A stretch of DNA of 60,000 nt from Nymphaea colorata (lineage: Eukaryota; Streptophyta; Magnoliopsida; Nymphaeales; Nymphaeaceae), in contig NC_045138.2 in the NCBI RefSeq assembly GCF_008831285.2, forward strand, positions 38,867,115 to 38,927,114. The letters are read 5' to 3'. The notes under the pieces are model-generated. The model made no database searches. It saw only the letters and a list, made by a program, of their open reading frames with translations, and was not told the DNA's origin. The translations under genes and the position numbers were made by a program. Each line of letters opens with the position of its first letter. The first letter of the stretch is position 1. Shown one piece after another: positions 13,601-25,800 of the stretch.

Positions 13601-15354
13601 CGTGGAAGACTGGTTTAGTTTAGAAAAGTCATATAGACTATTCATCCGCTTAGTAAAATAACATGAAATATCTGGAACACAACTACAAACCATAATAAAT
13701 AAAACGACTTGAACCCCGTCTCGCCTAAACCGACAAATATGGTTTCACATAGAACATTGACCAAACCCACCCGTCCGATCTCAGCTACCTTTTACACAGT
13801 CGTCGACTCAACCTTATCAGGCAGAACCTCATCCGATTCGCAGCAGACTATATTTAATTAGTAGTAGAGCTAGAAATTTTTGACACCTGATATTCCATTA
13901 TTGAGGAAGGAAAGAAGGTGGTTTCGCCTCTGGTACAATTATTGGCAGCAAACAAAAATTTTTACTTTTTAGATCCCGTGACAATATTTGAATTCAAATC
14001 CACGACCCGATTATATGTAGGGCTCGGATATTAGCATTGTCAGGTCCGGATTCAAATTTCAGAAATTCAAGTCAAATCTTATTGTCAATTCGATTATGAA
14101 AGATTTGATTTGGCTTAATATGGTAAAGAGAGAACAAACCCAAAACCCTAACCAATTGTATGTGGGTTGGTAGAGCAGGTGCAGTTTTGATTAAAAAATG
14201 AAGTCAATGTTAAAAATGATAAAAGGGACGAAAGAAATTGAGAGCAATGCTTGAACTTAAACAGCCGCCTTTCGATGGAAACTACTAAAGTAAATATTTA
14301 AGTTACAAATTTGTCCTTTTTAATCAAAATTACCTTTTCTTTTCTCTTTTTTTTTTCGAGATGATTTTGATTAAGGAGGGCAGTTTTACAAATTGTTCTA
14401 CTTTAGTTGTTTCTGAATTTTGAATTTTTTTTTCTTAAAAATAGAGCGGTTACGTGTTCACTCTTTAACGTTAAATTACGATTTTAATTTTTCAAACAGT
14501 GATCTGTTATTTGTCCAAGGCAGCTCGTTGTATTTTAGATAAAAAAAACTCGAAAAACAAAATTAATTTCAAGAATTTAAGTTTTCATTTTCCTTAGAAA
14601 TGGGTTGAAGCATGGATGATGGATCCGACGCCAAATCGAGCAACTCTGGTTGGGCGCACTGGGGGGCTGACAATGGGGGAGGATTGAATCTCGGGTCCGA
14701 TTGTCCGAAGATTGCTAAGGAGCTTGAGAGAATCGACCATGGCCGATGGTACCCAGATCTTAGCTCTGGCACCAACCACAGGTTCGTGAACAGGGAACGG
14801 TCAAGAATCTATCGGCAGGAACCAGATTTGCAGGGCCGGAAAAGGACCATGGCGGACTAAGGCATCTCTCTTTATGAAGGCGAAGGTCCGCGTATTGCAT
14901 GGGAGGAAATTGTTAAAGCAAAAAAAAAAAATCTACTTGACATAAACCAATAAATGAGACGACGAGAATTTTTCTTCCCTGAGGAAAAAAAAGGAAGCCT
15001 TCCATTTTCGATCCGGAACCGATCACCGGGAAGAGTACTAGACGATGAGATTTTTTCTTCCCTGAGGACAAAAAAAAGGAAGCATCCCATCTTCGATCGG
15101 AAACCGATCACCGGGAAGAAAAAGAGAAGGAAATTAAATTAAAGCAGAGTGGGGTGTCGTTGCCGGTCGATCTTGAATAGGCGAGACTGAGAGTACGTAC
15201 CTTCTTTCGGATCCAAAACTTGCGGCGACTGCGCCGAAGAGGGATGAGGAGCAAGCAAGAAGGCAAGGCAGACGGAAGCAAGAAACAGGAAGAAGGTGGG
15301 AGTTGCTCGAAGCCGCCGGCCACCGCCGCCACCACCTTCGCACCCGCCGTTCAT
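3948..15354 (-). CDS. LRR-malectin receptor-like Ser/Thr kinase (LRR-VIII-2 type), gene A
   Basis: A plasma-membrane receptor kinase of about 1030 residues. Exons in transcript order: 15354-15201, 13200-13050, 12941-12870, 12723-12655, 11587-11516, 11427-11356, 11268-11197, 10970-10899, 10816-10745, 10660-10589, 10494-10423, 10312-10241, 10121-10056, 9614-9543, 9421-9383, 9204-9146, 9045-8666, 8595-8397, 7534-7391, 6681-6563, 6152-5942, 5845-5608, 4568-4418, 4340-3948 (3093 nt). Domains: signal peptide (about 15-40), LRR N-cap with [10 protein letters not shown] (about 52-102), LRRs (103-387), Cys spacer [10 protein letters not shown], malectin (420-612, [14 protein letters not shown] to [11 protein letters not shown]), membrane span ([20 protein letters not shown]), kinase (680-950). 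Kinase motifs are complete: [33 protein letters not shown]. The family is a plant RD-type receptor kinase family; the ligand is unknown. Start chosen at 15354; an in-frame Met at 15480 would add 42 residues before the signal peptide. Closest relatives in view are genes B and C. Confidence 0.93.
5370..5440 (+). repeat. Possible tRNA-derived SINE remnant in a gene A intron
   Basis: Between exons of the gene A kinase domain lies GCTTGGTTAAGTGCTTGAGG, then about 10 bases, then GGTTTAAGGGTTTGAGCCTC. These loosely resemble the A box and B box (GGTTCGANTCC) of RNA polymerase III promoters at tRNA-like spacing. No poly(A) or T tail and no target duplication were found, so this is only a suggestion. 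Confidence 0.25.
7641..7670. repeat. (CT)15 microsatellite in a gene A intron
   Basis: A perfect run of fifteen CT units lies about 100 bases transcript-upstream of gene A's membrane-span exon (7391-7534), within the intron that follows the second malectin exon. Confidence 0.95.
8037..8302. repeat. Tandem duplication of about 133 bp inside a gene A intron
   Basis: Two adjacent units, starting near 8037 and 8170, share TTACTGCATATTCATATGA at the start and the run TTCTTGTCCTAGACAGTGAG nearer the end. They differ by small indels and substitutions. Genes B and C show no equivalent at this intron position, so the duplication looks specific to gene A. Confidence 0.85.
12190..12302. repeat. Short CGGCTCGG-rich repeat fragment in a gene A intron
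   Basis: The stretch CGGCTCGGCTCAGCTCGGC is followed by a poly(A) run and TTGGGTCGATACAC. It lies in the intron between exons 4 and 5, which is about 1.07 kb long in gene A. It shares its word content with the repeats at 3040-3510 and 34150-34530. Confidence 0.4.
14612..14860 (+). other. Open, GC-richer segment inside gene A intron 1
   Basis: An 82-codon plus-strand frame is open here, antisense to the receptor transcript and within its first intron. It reads [16 protein letters not shown] at the start and contains [17 protein letters not shown] do not recognise the protein. A similar DNA copy at 1-190 has the frame broken, and no neighbouring exons were found. It may be a fragment of another gene captured before the receptor duplication, or a chance frame. 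Confidence 0.3.
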
Positions 15355-16883
15355 AGTCGACGATCTCGACTTCGTTTGACGACCACCACTTTGCTCTAGT
15401 GAAGGCTTTGCTGCCTCAAATTTCCTGCAAGGCCTTGGACTCCTGAATTGAACTCCCCCAAGAAGGCTCAGCGAATACACAGAGAAGGTGCCCTCACCGC
15501 AGAAACCTGCCTCTCTCTGTCTCTATAGTTCCGTTTGTGGACTCTCTTTCTTGTGCTTGAGTCCACACTTATCTGCTGAGTTAGAGAAGATACTTAGCAG
15601 CAGGATTTTTTTTTTCCCTGTTTCTTGACGTTGTCCTGTTGGCTTGACAAAGTTAAGACAGAGATGGGCAGCAGGAAAGGAGTTTATTATTGCATGGAAA
15701 GCGAAGGGCAAGAAAATCTCTCCCGCCGCTAAACGTCAATCAGCCAGCCCTTTCGAATGTGGAGAGAGAAAAGAGACTATCTTTTTTCAAGTCTCTGACT
15801 TTCATGTTGCTGTCAAAGAGACGACGGCTGGCAGTTTTGACGTCGTATGATAGGCGAACGGAATCACGTAGATGGTTGCCGCCAGTGGCGCCACCACTTG
15901 CCGGAAAACTTCCTGCCCTCTCTTGCGAACATTTAAAGATCACGCCGCCTCCGCTTCGTTCTTCCCTTTGGCAGTGGGCTCCGTCCCAACCGAGTCAAGT
16001 CGCAGTGGGCCAAAACTGTGTGTACATAGAACAATGGTAACTCGTTTTCTCACAGTCAATCGCTGTTGCACACGAGATCTTTGAATGGGAGACAAGATTC
16101 CTTCAAAGGTGTTGCTTCCTTTCTCTTTGTTGAAAGTTTTCTTCCTTTTCAATCAGCCAGAGGTGAAATTTTCACTTCCAAAAGTCTGTCTGCTCGTTCC
16201 CATTAATCTTCTCCAAAGGAAGGAAAAGTTGGTCTAAGAAGCCCATATCTACAGTTTCCTTGGCGTGTGAGCATTTCTCATTGCTCAAGATATACAGAGG
16301 TTTCAATTATTCGTTGGCCAAAAGAGACGAGATTAAGTCTTTTCAGTACTGGCTGGATGATAAGCATCCCCAATGAAAAAGCAAGATTTGAAAATGGCAT
16401 GGAAATTGTTACTTAGACCATATACATAGTCAAATACAATTAGGCTTGCTTGAGGGTTTGGGTTGCATCTTTTGACTCGGGTATTGAGAAACCATGTTTT
16501 TATTAAAGCAGAATAGAGTGGAAGGTCAAATATCTTTAATTTACTAGTTCCCTTCCTTGATTTTAAGAACCGCCAAGTTGGTGATTATTTTATGTTTCTT
16601 ATGAGAAGGGATCTTCTCAATAAAGTTTTAGTCTTCCTTTATAGAATCATGGTTGTGAAATAGATAAAACAAAATAAATAGAGAGAGAAAGAAAGAAAAC
16701 TTAGGTAAAAAAGTAAGAGGTGGCATTAATCAAACACTCAATGTACATAATCTACGGATAACATTGCACGTGGTGTGAAGAAAGAAAGTTGGCTGCCCTT
16801 ATAACGAGGTCAATCATCAAAATAAATGCACCTACCAAGCCAACTAGTTGTAGGGCATCCCAATCTTCAATGCTGGTTGCTGC

Positions 16884-16919
<36 letters not shown>
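16884..16919. repeat. (AAT)n microsatellite
   Basis: A run of about twelve uninterrupted AAT units in the spacer upstream of gene A. Confidence 0.95.
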
Positions 16920-16921
<2 letters not shown>

Positions 16922-17418
16922 TTATTATCACATGCAACGACTTAGAGACTTTGAAGTTTCAATATTATTCAACAATCACGTGGCTTTTTGGGATAAAGTA
17001 ATAAGACCCCTACCTTTACTAATAAACAGCGCGATTGTATGTAAAAAAAAAGGAATTCAAGGAGACCCTGTTCGAGAACATAAAACTTCATAGAAGGGAC
17101 TCCATTCAAAAATGTAATGAAGAACATTACATTGATTACACGGTCAATGAAGAGGTGCATAAGAGAAGAGAGAGAGAGAGAGGAAAACAAGGAGGGCCGA
17201 CAAAATTGAAATTTATTGAAAAAAAAAAAACACTCGTAACATTGTGTCACCAGTCAACGAAGGCAATAGAATAAGATAAAAAGGTTAGGAAACAAAACAA
17301 GAACGAAAAACCTGAAGCACATGAACAAAAACAAGAGGAGAGGACGGAGAGAGCTAATCAGAAGTAGCAGTCAGCTGCAGCGAAGGGCAAGGTGGACATC
17401 TACCTTTAGGATGCGAGG

Positions 17419-17420
<2 letters not shown>

Positions 17421-17474
<54 letters not shown>
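17421..17474. repeat. Compound (AT)n(AG)n microsatellite
   Basis: About eighteen AT units run directly into about nine AG units. The same AT-then-GA composition recurs at 46608-46652 and 47853-47897. Confidence 0.95.
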
Positions 17475-19815
17475 CTAACTTCTCATTAAGGAGTCCATAA
17501 GATATAAACCTTGAAACCAATCAGTCCGGATACAAGTGAATTGCAAAGTCTAGTAAGGAGTTTAGAGGGATGCAAACAATAACACAGAGAAAGACGGTGG
17601 TGGAAATATGGTGACGAATGTTATACAAACAGATAAAACCACTGCAAAATATAGTTGGGACCATGTATTTGTATCTAGCGTGCATGTACAACCATGTGTT
17701 TTGTTCGTAGAGAGGGAAAGAATCGATAAAATGAGAATACATAACAAAATTTGGAAACAAGAAATTTGGAAACAAGAAGTCCTTTAAATACAAGAACAAG
17801 AGAGAGAAATGTGATAAAAGGCCAAAATAATTAAAGGCGTTTGGAAGGATTATGAAAATGACTAATCTATTAGACAAAGAAAATATAGCCACTTAAATTA
17901 ATTTGTTACCATAAATTGACATTTTTTGGATTGACCAACTGCATGGTTCATATTTGTCCGCCGATTCACACACGGAGTCATCTACGCGTTCTCACTTGAT
18001 GAAATCTATGAGTTTGCGTTGGATTCACCCATCCATCTCGTTATCCCATGTTTAATTATTGGTTCGTGGGTCGAAGATGGTTGTAGAGAATTGCATATTT
18101 GATATGGCAGGAACCTGTTTTCAATTGGAAAATTTGGACAAATATTTTTCTTTTTCTCTCCTTTTATCAGAATATCCGTTCCAGCACGCTTACCTTCAGT
18201 CAGATGTCCAGAATGAAAGTTGATAAAATGAATGTTGAATTGAGTAGACCTGCACGTACGTGTTTGATGTGTTGGGAGTTGGAAAAGTAAATAGAGTTTA
18301 TATACTGGCCACTAACCAAGTTTCGGAAATCAAATGCTTTGAGAATAAGAAGGATTTCCAAAATCAAGTGCGACAGAAAATTGTTAAGTGATGAACATAG
18401 CCAGCAGCCGAACATGATGTTCTGGTGTCCAATTCATGAGCTATGGACAAACCGAGCTGCCCAAGTTGATCTTTCTATTGTCAATGTCACATGGGTGTAG
18501 GTACAATACGGATTCAGGTATGAAGGTACGAGTTCGGACACAGTAATTTTGAAAGTCTCAAACAAAACATAAAAGAATTTAAAAGAAAATAAGAGAAAAA
18601 TATAAAATCTTACTAGAAGGTAAATATAAAAAAAAAGAGAAAAATCAAAATTAAAGAAAAAATTGATTTTGAAAATATAAATTTATTCCCCTTCACATGT
18701 CGGATGTGACAAACTTTTTCGGCTTACGATATAATTTTTAACAGTAAAAAACGATTAAAATATTAATTTTGATATTACGCGAATAATATATTAATTTTAA
18801 TTTTTTAGCCTTATAGTTTGAGCCTATTTCATATAAACGCGAAGCTTTTTCATTTTTCTTGCAGCAATGCTACGGAAAGCGTGTGATTTTCGGTCGCACG
18901 ATAGAAGTGCGGCTCTTTCCGTGCAACCGCTTTTTCCTTTTATGCCTTTCAAACAGCTGAATGAATGACATTGAAACTTAAAGCCCTTCAAAGGTTGGTC
19001 ATGTTTTTAACTTTTTTATTTTATTAGTTTTCTTTTAATTAAGAATAATTTTAGTTTTGACATGAACCCAATAAATTCGAAAGTGCTAATGCTTTGTCAT
19101 TTTACGTCAAAAGTGAAATGACATACTTCAAAATAAATTTACCCTAAGAAAAAAGTAAGCCTTTTCTTAAAAAATACAATAAGAAGCAGCATAAGAGTCA
19201 TATAAATCATAAATTACCTACCTCAACTTATACAGAATTTATATAGAATGATGAAAACACCCTTCACATAAAATCACTCCCCCTTTGGCTGATCAAATAT
19301 ATTTTTGTCATCAAAAAAATGTTTTTTATCATTTCATGTCAAGAGTTCATGTTTTTAAAATTTCTCCCAAAAGTTATTTTACATTCATGATCTTTCAAAT
19401 CTTATGCCTCGTTTTGTAAATCTACATTCTTTCTTATCTTTTTTTTTTTTTAAATTGTCTATCTTATGTTTATTAAATGCCTCTGGTACTAATATGAATA
19501 CATAACGATACATGATAAACAATTTCAGGGCATGCACATGTCATAAAAGCCTTTAGGCCCAAAGGAATAAAAAATCAAAGGATTTCTAATCATTGGTCGG
19601 CGCATCTCGCAGCGACGACTCGTGGCATCTTCTCCGACCAAAATGGGAGACCGTAGAGTATTGTGCTTGCTAGCATGTGAGTGAAGCTACTAATTTAATA
19701 AATTTAATATTTTTAGAGGCATAGCCTATGGTCCTCATATCCATTCTAAGTATACAAAGAACAATAATAGCTGACTGATCTAAGGCAGTCAAGCAGTGGA
19801 TTCATCATTACTGCA

Positions 19816-22800
19816 CTAGGTTGTAGCATTTTCTTCATTACAACTACGAATTTCCAGGGATCGTTCTGCTAAAAAATATCCACTCTCTTCTTCCTCCTCA
19901 AGGTCAGATATGGAAGATACACTCCACGGCACTTTCGAATAGGCCTGGCTTTGGATGCCACTCTGTGGAGTAAGTATCCCACGTGTTTTGTTATGCAATT
20001 CAGCACTCGAAAGTTCGTGAGATGGAAGTGGGGACTGTACAGAAGTCTGGCCTTCAAGCATGCTCACAACAGTTGACATTGTTGGCCGAAGTGAAGGGGA
20101 TGGATTGGTGCACAGTAGAGCCACATTAAGCATGGTCAAGGCTTGTTCCTTCGAGTAGTTAGAACCCAGATCTTGGTCTACCAGCACCAATAACGTCCCT
20201 TTATCCTGAAGAAGACGTGCCTAAGAAGAAGAAAATGATTAAGAAGGGTGAGGACTGACATAAGTTCTGAAGCAAAGCAGGAGAGACTTACCCAATCTAA
20301 AAGGTAAACATCCTCTTCCGAATGCTTATACTTTGTGTTGCTCTTCCCACTAGCTATTTCTAAAGCAACAACTCCAAAGCTATAGACATCGGACTTGAAA
20401 CTCAGGTGACCACGCATTGCATATTCAGGTGCCATGTAACCACTGCAAGCAAACAAGATTTATGGTTACGCGAAGTCATTGATATATAATGCAAAATAGT
20501 AGTACAGGAATGCCCGGCTTAAACGTATATTTGAAAAGATGCATAAACGCTGGTTCATGCAGTTTACGGTGAGGTAGTTATGGATGAATCTAATGACAAT
20601 TGCTCACACAGAATGTCAAAGAACTTCCTTCCTGTGAAATATAGGCAAACAAGAAGTTGATCCAAGAAATCCCATAAAAACACAACCTGCCTTGGACACG
20701 AGTTATTATTTCTAAGTCACCTTGAAACAAAGTGCATCCCTGTTTACGTCAGTTAATGAAAAAAGTGTTGCACTTCAATTCATGCACCAAACGAGCCAAT
20801 GTATCGATACGATATATCCTGCTCTTTGCCGTACAAACTACAAAATGGAGCACGAATGCACCATAAAAAACAGAAGAACTCACAAGGTTCCAGCGATATG
20901 AGTGCTGATGTGGGTGTTCTCATTTTCATCAAGCTTGGCAAGCCCAAAGTCAGATATTTTGGCGTTCAGGTCTTTGTCAAGCAGAACATTTGTACATTTG
21001 ATATCTCTGTGAACAATTTTCAGAGCAGATTCTTCATGAAGGTAAGCCAGACCGCTGGCTATGCCAATGCAGATCTTATGGCGGGTGGACCAATCCAGCT
21101 TCAATTTATTTGCTTCTGGGCCTATAGAGATACACAGTAAGAGTATTTGACAGAATTAAATGCACCAAAGCGACACAGATTTGACAGATAAAGAAAATAA
21201 GGATGAATAATTCATCAGGCTTACCAAACAGAGCTTGGGCAAGAGAGTTATTTTCCATGTACTCATATACAAGTAACAGTTGTTTGCCCTCAGTGCAACA
21301 GCCATAGAGCCTCACAAGGTTCGGGTGCTGCAACGCAGAAATCATGCCTATCTCAGTGATAAATTCACGGCTTCCCTGCTTTGACTTGGAAGAAAGCTGT
21401 TTAACTGCAACAATGGTCCCATCTGATAAATAACCCTGTAGCCATGGCACAAAGTTTCCTTTTCTTAGTTAATTCCACAGTTAACAGACATAACTTGATG
21501 AGTAAGCTGATCCGACTGACTTGGGAAGGTGTTGCTAAATCTTGCCATCATGGAAAGCCAGGTGAAGTGAGAGATGTAGCACCTTGTCAATGATTGAAAA
21601 TTGTCTCAAGAAGGATTAAAAATTTCCATTTTCATCAAAATGGGAACTAATTGGCCATTAGGATAATTCTATTATTCTAAATTTCACTCATGTAGTAAAG
21701 TGATGTTTTGCATAGAGGCCCTTCATGGATGGTGTGGGTTCTATATATATGAAACACAAAAGAGTACGACTTCAAATATTTTAAACTCCATGCAATTGAT
21801 TACAAAATTGAAGAATATCTAGCTTCTATTGGAGCTGATCCTCCATTACAGGTTTTCTGTAGCAGGGGTGATCATGACAAGACTGGATAATGAAGCTAGT
21901 ATGAGTTTTTGGTTCAGTCCATGGTTGAAGGGTGGTTGGATCATCAACAGGGTGTTATAAGCATGTAATATAGACATCTCATTTCTTCCAGGTTTACCTT
22001 GTAAACAGGTCCAAAACCTCCCTCCCCAATCTTGTTACCAGCACTGAAGTTATTTGTGGCTCCTTTAATTTGCCTCAAAGTGAAGACGGCAGTTTGGAGG
22101 TTAAGTCGCTGAAGTTCTACAATAGCAACATGGTTGAGAAGGAAAAAGGTCAGGCTAGAGTGAAGGCAAAGAATAATGCTGCATAGCAGAGTACGTCTAT
22201 GAAGTTTAATTTGGCATTGCATGGGAATCCAAAAGCAATTCCTGAAGCAAACAAGTATTTATGGGCCAAGAGAAGTGAACTGGATGGGGCATGTTCGCCA
22301 AATGGCATACTCGTTTAGTCCTCATAAGTCATAACAACAAAACAACTATCAATGAAGATTTTTTTTTTTTTTATGAACATATCCCAGTCAGAAACAATAC
22401 CTACAACAATTTCTTACCATTTAGAGCTTGATAATGGGATCCTGTGAACTATTAAGATTTATAAATTTTTGCAGATGACATCGACTTTACCAGTCCTTGA
22501 TGACATCTAACATTTTATACAGATATTTGCATCATTCGTTGTGTGAACCACATGGCATATACAGAAAGTCACTACATTAAATGCTTTATTAGTGTGTGAC
22601 GATTCTAGTAAATTCATTACAAAACTGACCCACTTCCAAAACCAACATATCTGCCTCATAAAATAAAGAAGCTTCGGTGTTGGGTTTTCATAGAATGACT
22701 GATAGTTAGCTATCACGGTTTTGCACTCAAAGTCTCAACCTCTTTCTCTATCATTCGATGATGTATCTAACTGCATGACTTATGAAAACGTAAATCAAAA

Positions 22801-22850
22801 GTTCTACCAGGGCCAATAAGCATATTAACAATAAAATTATGTTTATATAT

Positions 22851-22886
<36 letters not shown>

Positions 22887-25800
22887 AAGATATATGATTA
22901 TATTTACATATTTTGAAACACCAAAGTGTGTTTGACTTCATAAAGAACTCAGTAATTCTGTTTGTTCAACAAATTGAACATGCAATGTAGATAATGAATC
23001 CAAGCAGTTGCGATAAGAAACATTAGCTTCTGCTCTTCATCCTTTTTTGAACCAACTTATGATGATAGCACAAACTAATTCAACAACAAAAAGACAAATA
23101 AGATGTGTGCAAACAAATAGGATCTAGATATTGAAAACAGCATTTAACTGTTCCAACTTACCTGCAATAATCAGCAATAAAGAAAATTTAGTAGGTCTTA
23201 TATGTGTGGATAGTGTAATGTGTTCGTAGTTCGTACCAAACATGATTAACATTGTTAAAACAAATGCATGCAAATAAATAGGGTCTAGTTAATTGTTGCA
23301 ACTAGCACAAACAAAGAAACTAAAGTAGATGTTAATGCATGTAAAATTGCACGATGCCATTTACCCATTTCCACTGGTCTCCAGCATAAGACATGGCTCT
23401 TCCAAATGATGCCAATAATCAAGAACATCAACAAAAGAAATGCCACACAAATCACAGTAAGAATGACGATCTTCTTGCTATGCCTTTCCCCAGGAGGCTG
23501 GAAATCTACAATGGAACAGGTCCAGAAAGCAACCATATCAATTAAGGAAGACCATACACAGAAACACACAAAATTTAGTACACACACACACACACATAAT
23601 TTAATAATGAATTGAAGGCTAGAAATAGATAGAAAGGACCTACCAGATTCAACAGAAATTGCTGAAATAAGAGGACCATATACTCCGGCCCTTGGAATTC
23701 TTTCAGTGCCTTTTCCAGCCCAAAAGAAATGAATCTCCAGTATGTTAGTTGTCACATTCACATGAAATGTCTGCACTGTGGTCTTCCCAAATCCATTGGC
23801 AAATTGTTTTATGTTGAACTCTGTCAGTTCTAGCTTCCCCTGCATTTAGATGACGTTATCTTGCATCATAGAATTTGTTTGAGAGCTCTTTGTCAAATTT
23901 GACTATTTACCTGGATGTACACATCAAATATACGATTCCCCAGGCTGCTACAGTTTTTATCATCAGTTATCTCTATTTCAGCAAAGTAGAGTTTCACTGT
24001 GTAAGGCCCATTCCAGAGACATAGTCCGTAGTATTTGAGAGAGAGTGGAGAAATGCGCGCTACCATGTACAATTCTGGGTTAGGCATGGAGAGTATTGAG
24101 CTGTTGGACACTGTGTACACGTCAGTGTCATCATTATTGTCCATGATAGTCCCTGTGCTGCTTAATGCCCAGTTTCCTTGAGAACTAACAAAGAAGGTTG
24201 CACCACCATTTACTCCGTCATCCCCATCAAATGTTCTGCTCCCAATAGTAACTGATTTACTGCTCCCACAATTTATATGAAAAGAAAAGTCTGCAAAGAC
24301 ACAGTGGGGTTCAGCCCCCAAAGGAAAAGCCAACTGCCCTGGTTGGAGCCCAAAAAGAAGTACGATAAATAAAGAAGCTTACATTTTGGTTTTCTGTCAT
24401 CACAGCTTTTCCTCAAGCAAGGGTGTATAACATTTCTGTATCAATACGTGATATTGAAAATGTAAAAAACAAATAACTATGCAACTTGTTATTTTATTTC
24501 CAACACGAACTGACATTCTAAAGTAAAAAGAAATTTGCACCAACAATTGCAAAAAAAAAAAAAAAGAATAAAATACGCTTACTGGTGTCCCGATGCTGTT
24601 GAAAAACCTTTAACTAAATTTCTGAAGATTGATAATTGAAAATGTCAGGCAGTAGATCATATGGATGGTAGTTAATCGACAAGATCATAAAAGTGCAGGA
24701 GAAATGCTCTTACGCTTTTCCTTGTGTACAACTAACTGATGCACCAGAAGCCATGCCTGTGAAGTTATTGTATGACAAGTCCCTTCACAATAATGACAAT
24801 ATCAATGTGAAGATGATGCCAAAGACAAATGAAGACAGGGAAATATGTAAATATAACCCATTTAAAGGCCTTAATCTTAAGGAACTTTAGTCCAGAAGCA
24901 AGACAAAGAGATGGCACTATCACCTAATGTAGGTTAATAAACAAGTAGATAAAACAGTAGCACGATTCTCAATTCCTAAATGGTTCCTATCGTAAGATAA
25001 AGCAAAATTACGCCATCCCTAGTATTTATTCAAGCTGAAACTGAAGAAGTAAATTGGTGATTTACCAAAATTATTAAATTGATGCAATAACATGTTGCAT
25101 GTTGGTTGACCAGCCTAAGCAAAAATGGTCATTGTATCAATGAGTGTCAAATTCCTGGACAACTGAACCTGTAGACTATAACTTGATTTCCGGAATAACA
25201 TCCTTTTCTTAATTTCTGATTATAGGAGAAACCAGGTCACTAACAACATTGAAAAAAAATTGGGAAAAAAAAAAGCAATTAGGAACTTCTAAAAGAAACA
25301 GATGACAGTATGCAACACTTTTTATAGCTTAAAGGTAAATGAGTATGTCATACACTTCCATGCTGGTTCCCAGTATCCAATCAGATAGAAGGCCAGTTAG
25401 ACTGTTGTTCGTGAAATACCTACAAGGAAAAAAGTAATTTCATACAACCATTTTAACCCTGCAAAATTTCCATCTTCTTGTTTCACTTGATTTTGGTGTT
25501 ATTGTGACGATATTCTGAAAATGTCTATGATATTTATGACTATGCATGAGAGGGAAACACTTACATGAACTGTAACCGCTTGAGAAACTTAAGAGAGTCT
25601 GGCAGCCCACCTGTCAAGTTGTTGAAGCTTAGGTCTCTGCAAGGAAAGGGATACTCCACTTACAACTTTTGAGTTGATCCTGCTTTCTTTACATAGCAGT
25701 TATTAACTTACAGTAATCGCAAGCTTGTTAATTGACCAATATAATCAGGAATTTGACCGGATAGCATGCAATTCCTCAGAATCCTGTCACAGAATCGTAA

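Larger units (their letters stand above)
15355..19815. other. Spacer between gene B (3' side) and gene A (5' side)
   Basis: The part from 15355 to about 16000 is the gene A leader and upstream region, similar to 589-1620. Beyond it no coding exon is recognisable. The spacer holds an (AAT)n tract at 16884-16919, an (AT)n/(AG)n tract at 17421-17474, and a very AT-rich stretch from about 18540 to 19500. A GTGTCACATGGGTG-like block near 18488 recalls the ends of the small transposon family described elsewhere, but a second end could not be fixed. The reading frames here are short and resemble nothing I know. Confidence 0.6.

Noticed and set aside
18485-18715. Candidate fourth copy of the small inverted-repeat transposon
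   Set aside because: The left block (ATGTCACATGGGTGTAGG) and a GGATGTGACA block near 18705 look similar, but no matching 8-bp flanks were found and the interior does not follow the family.
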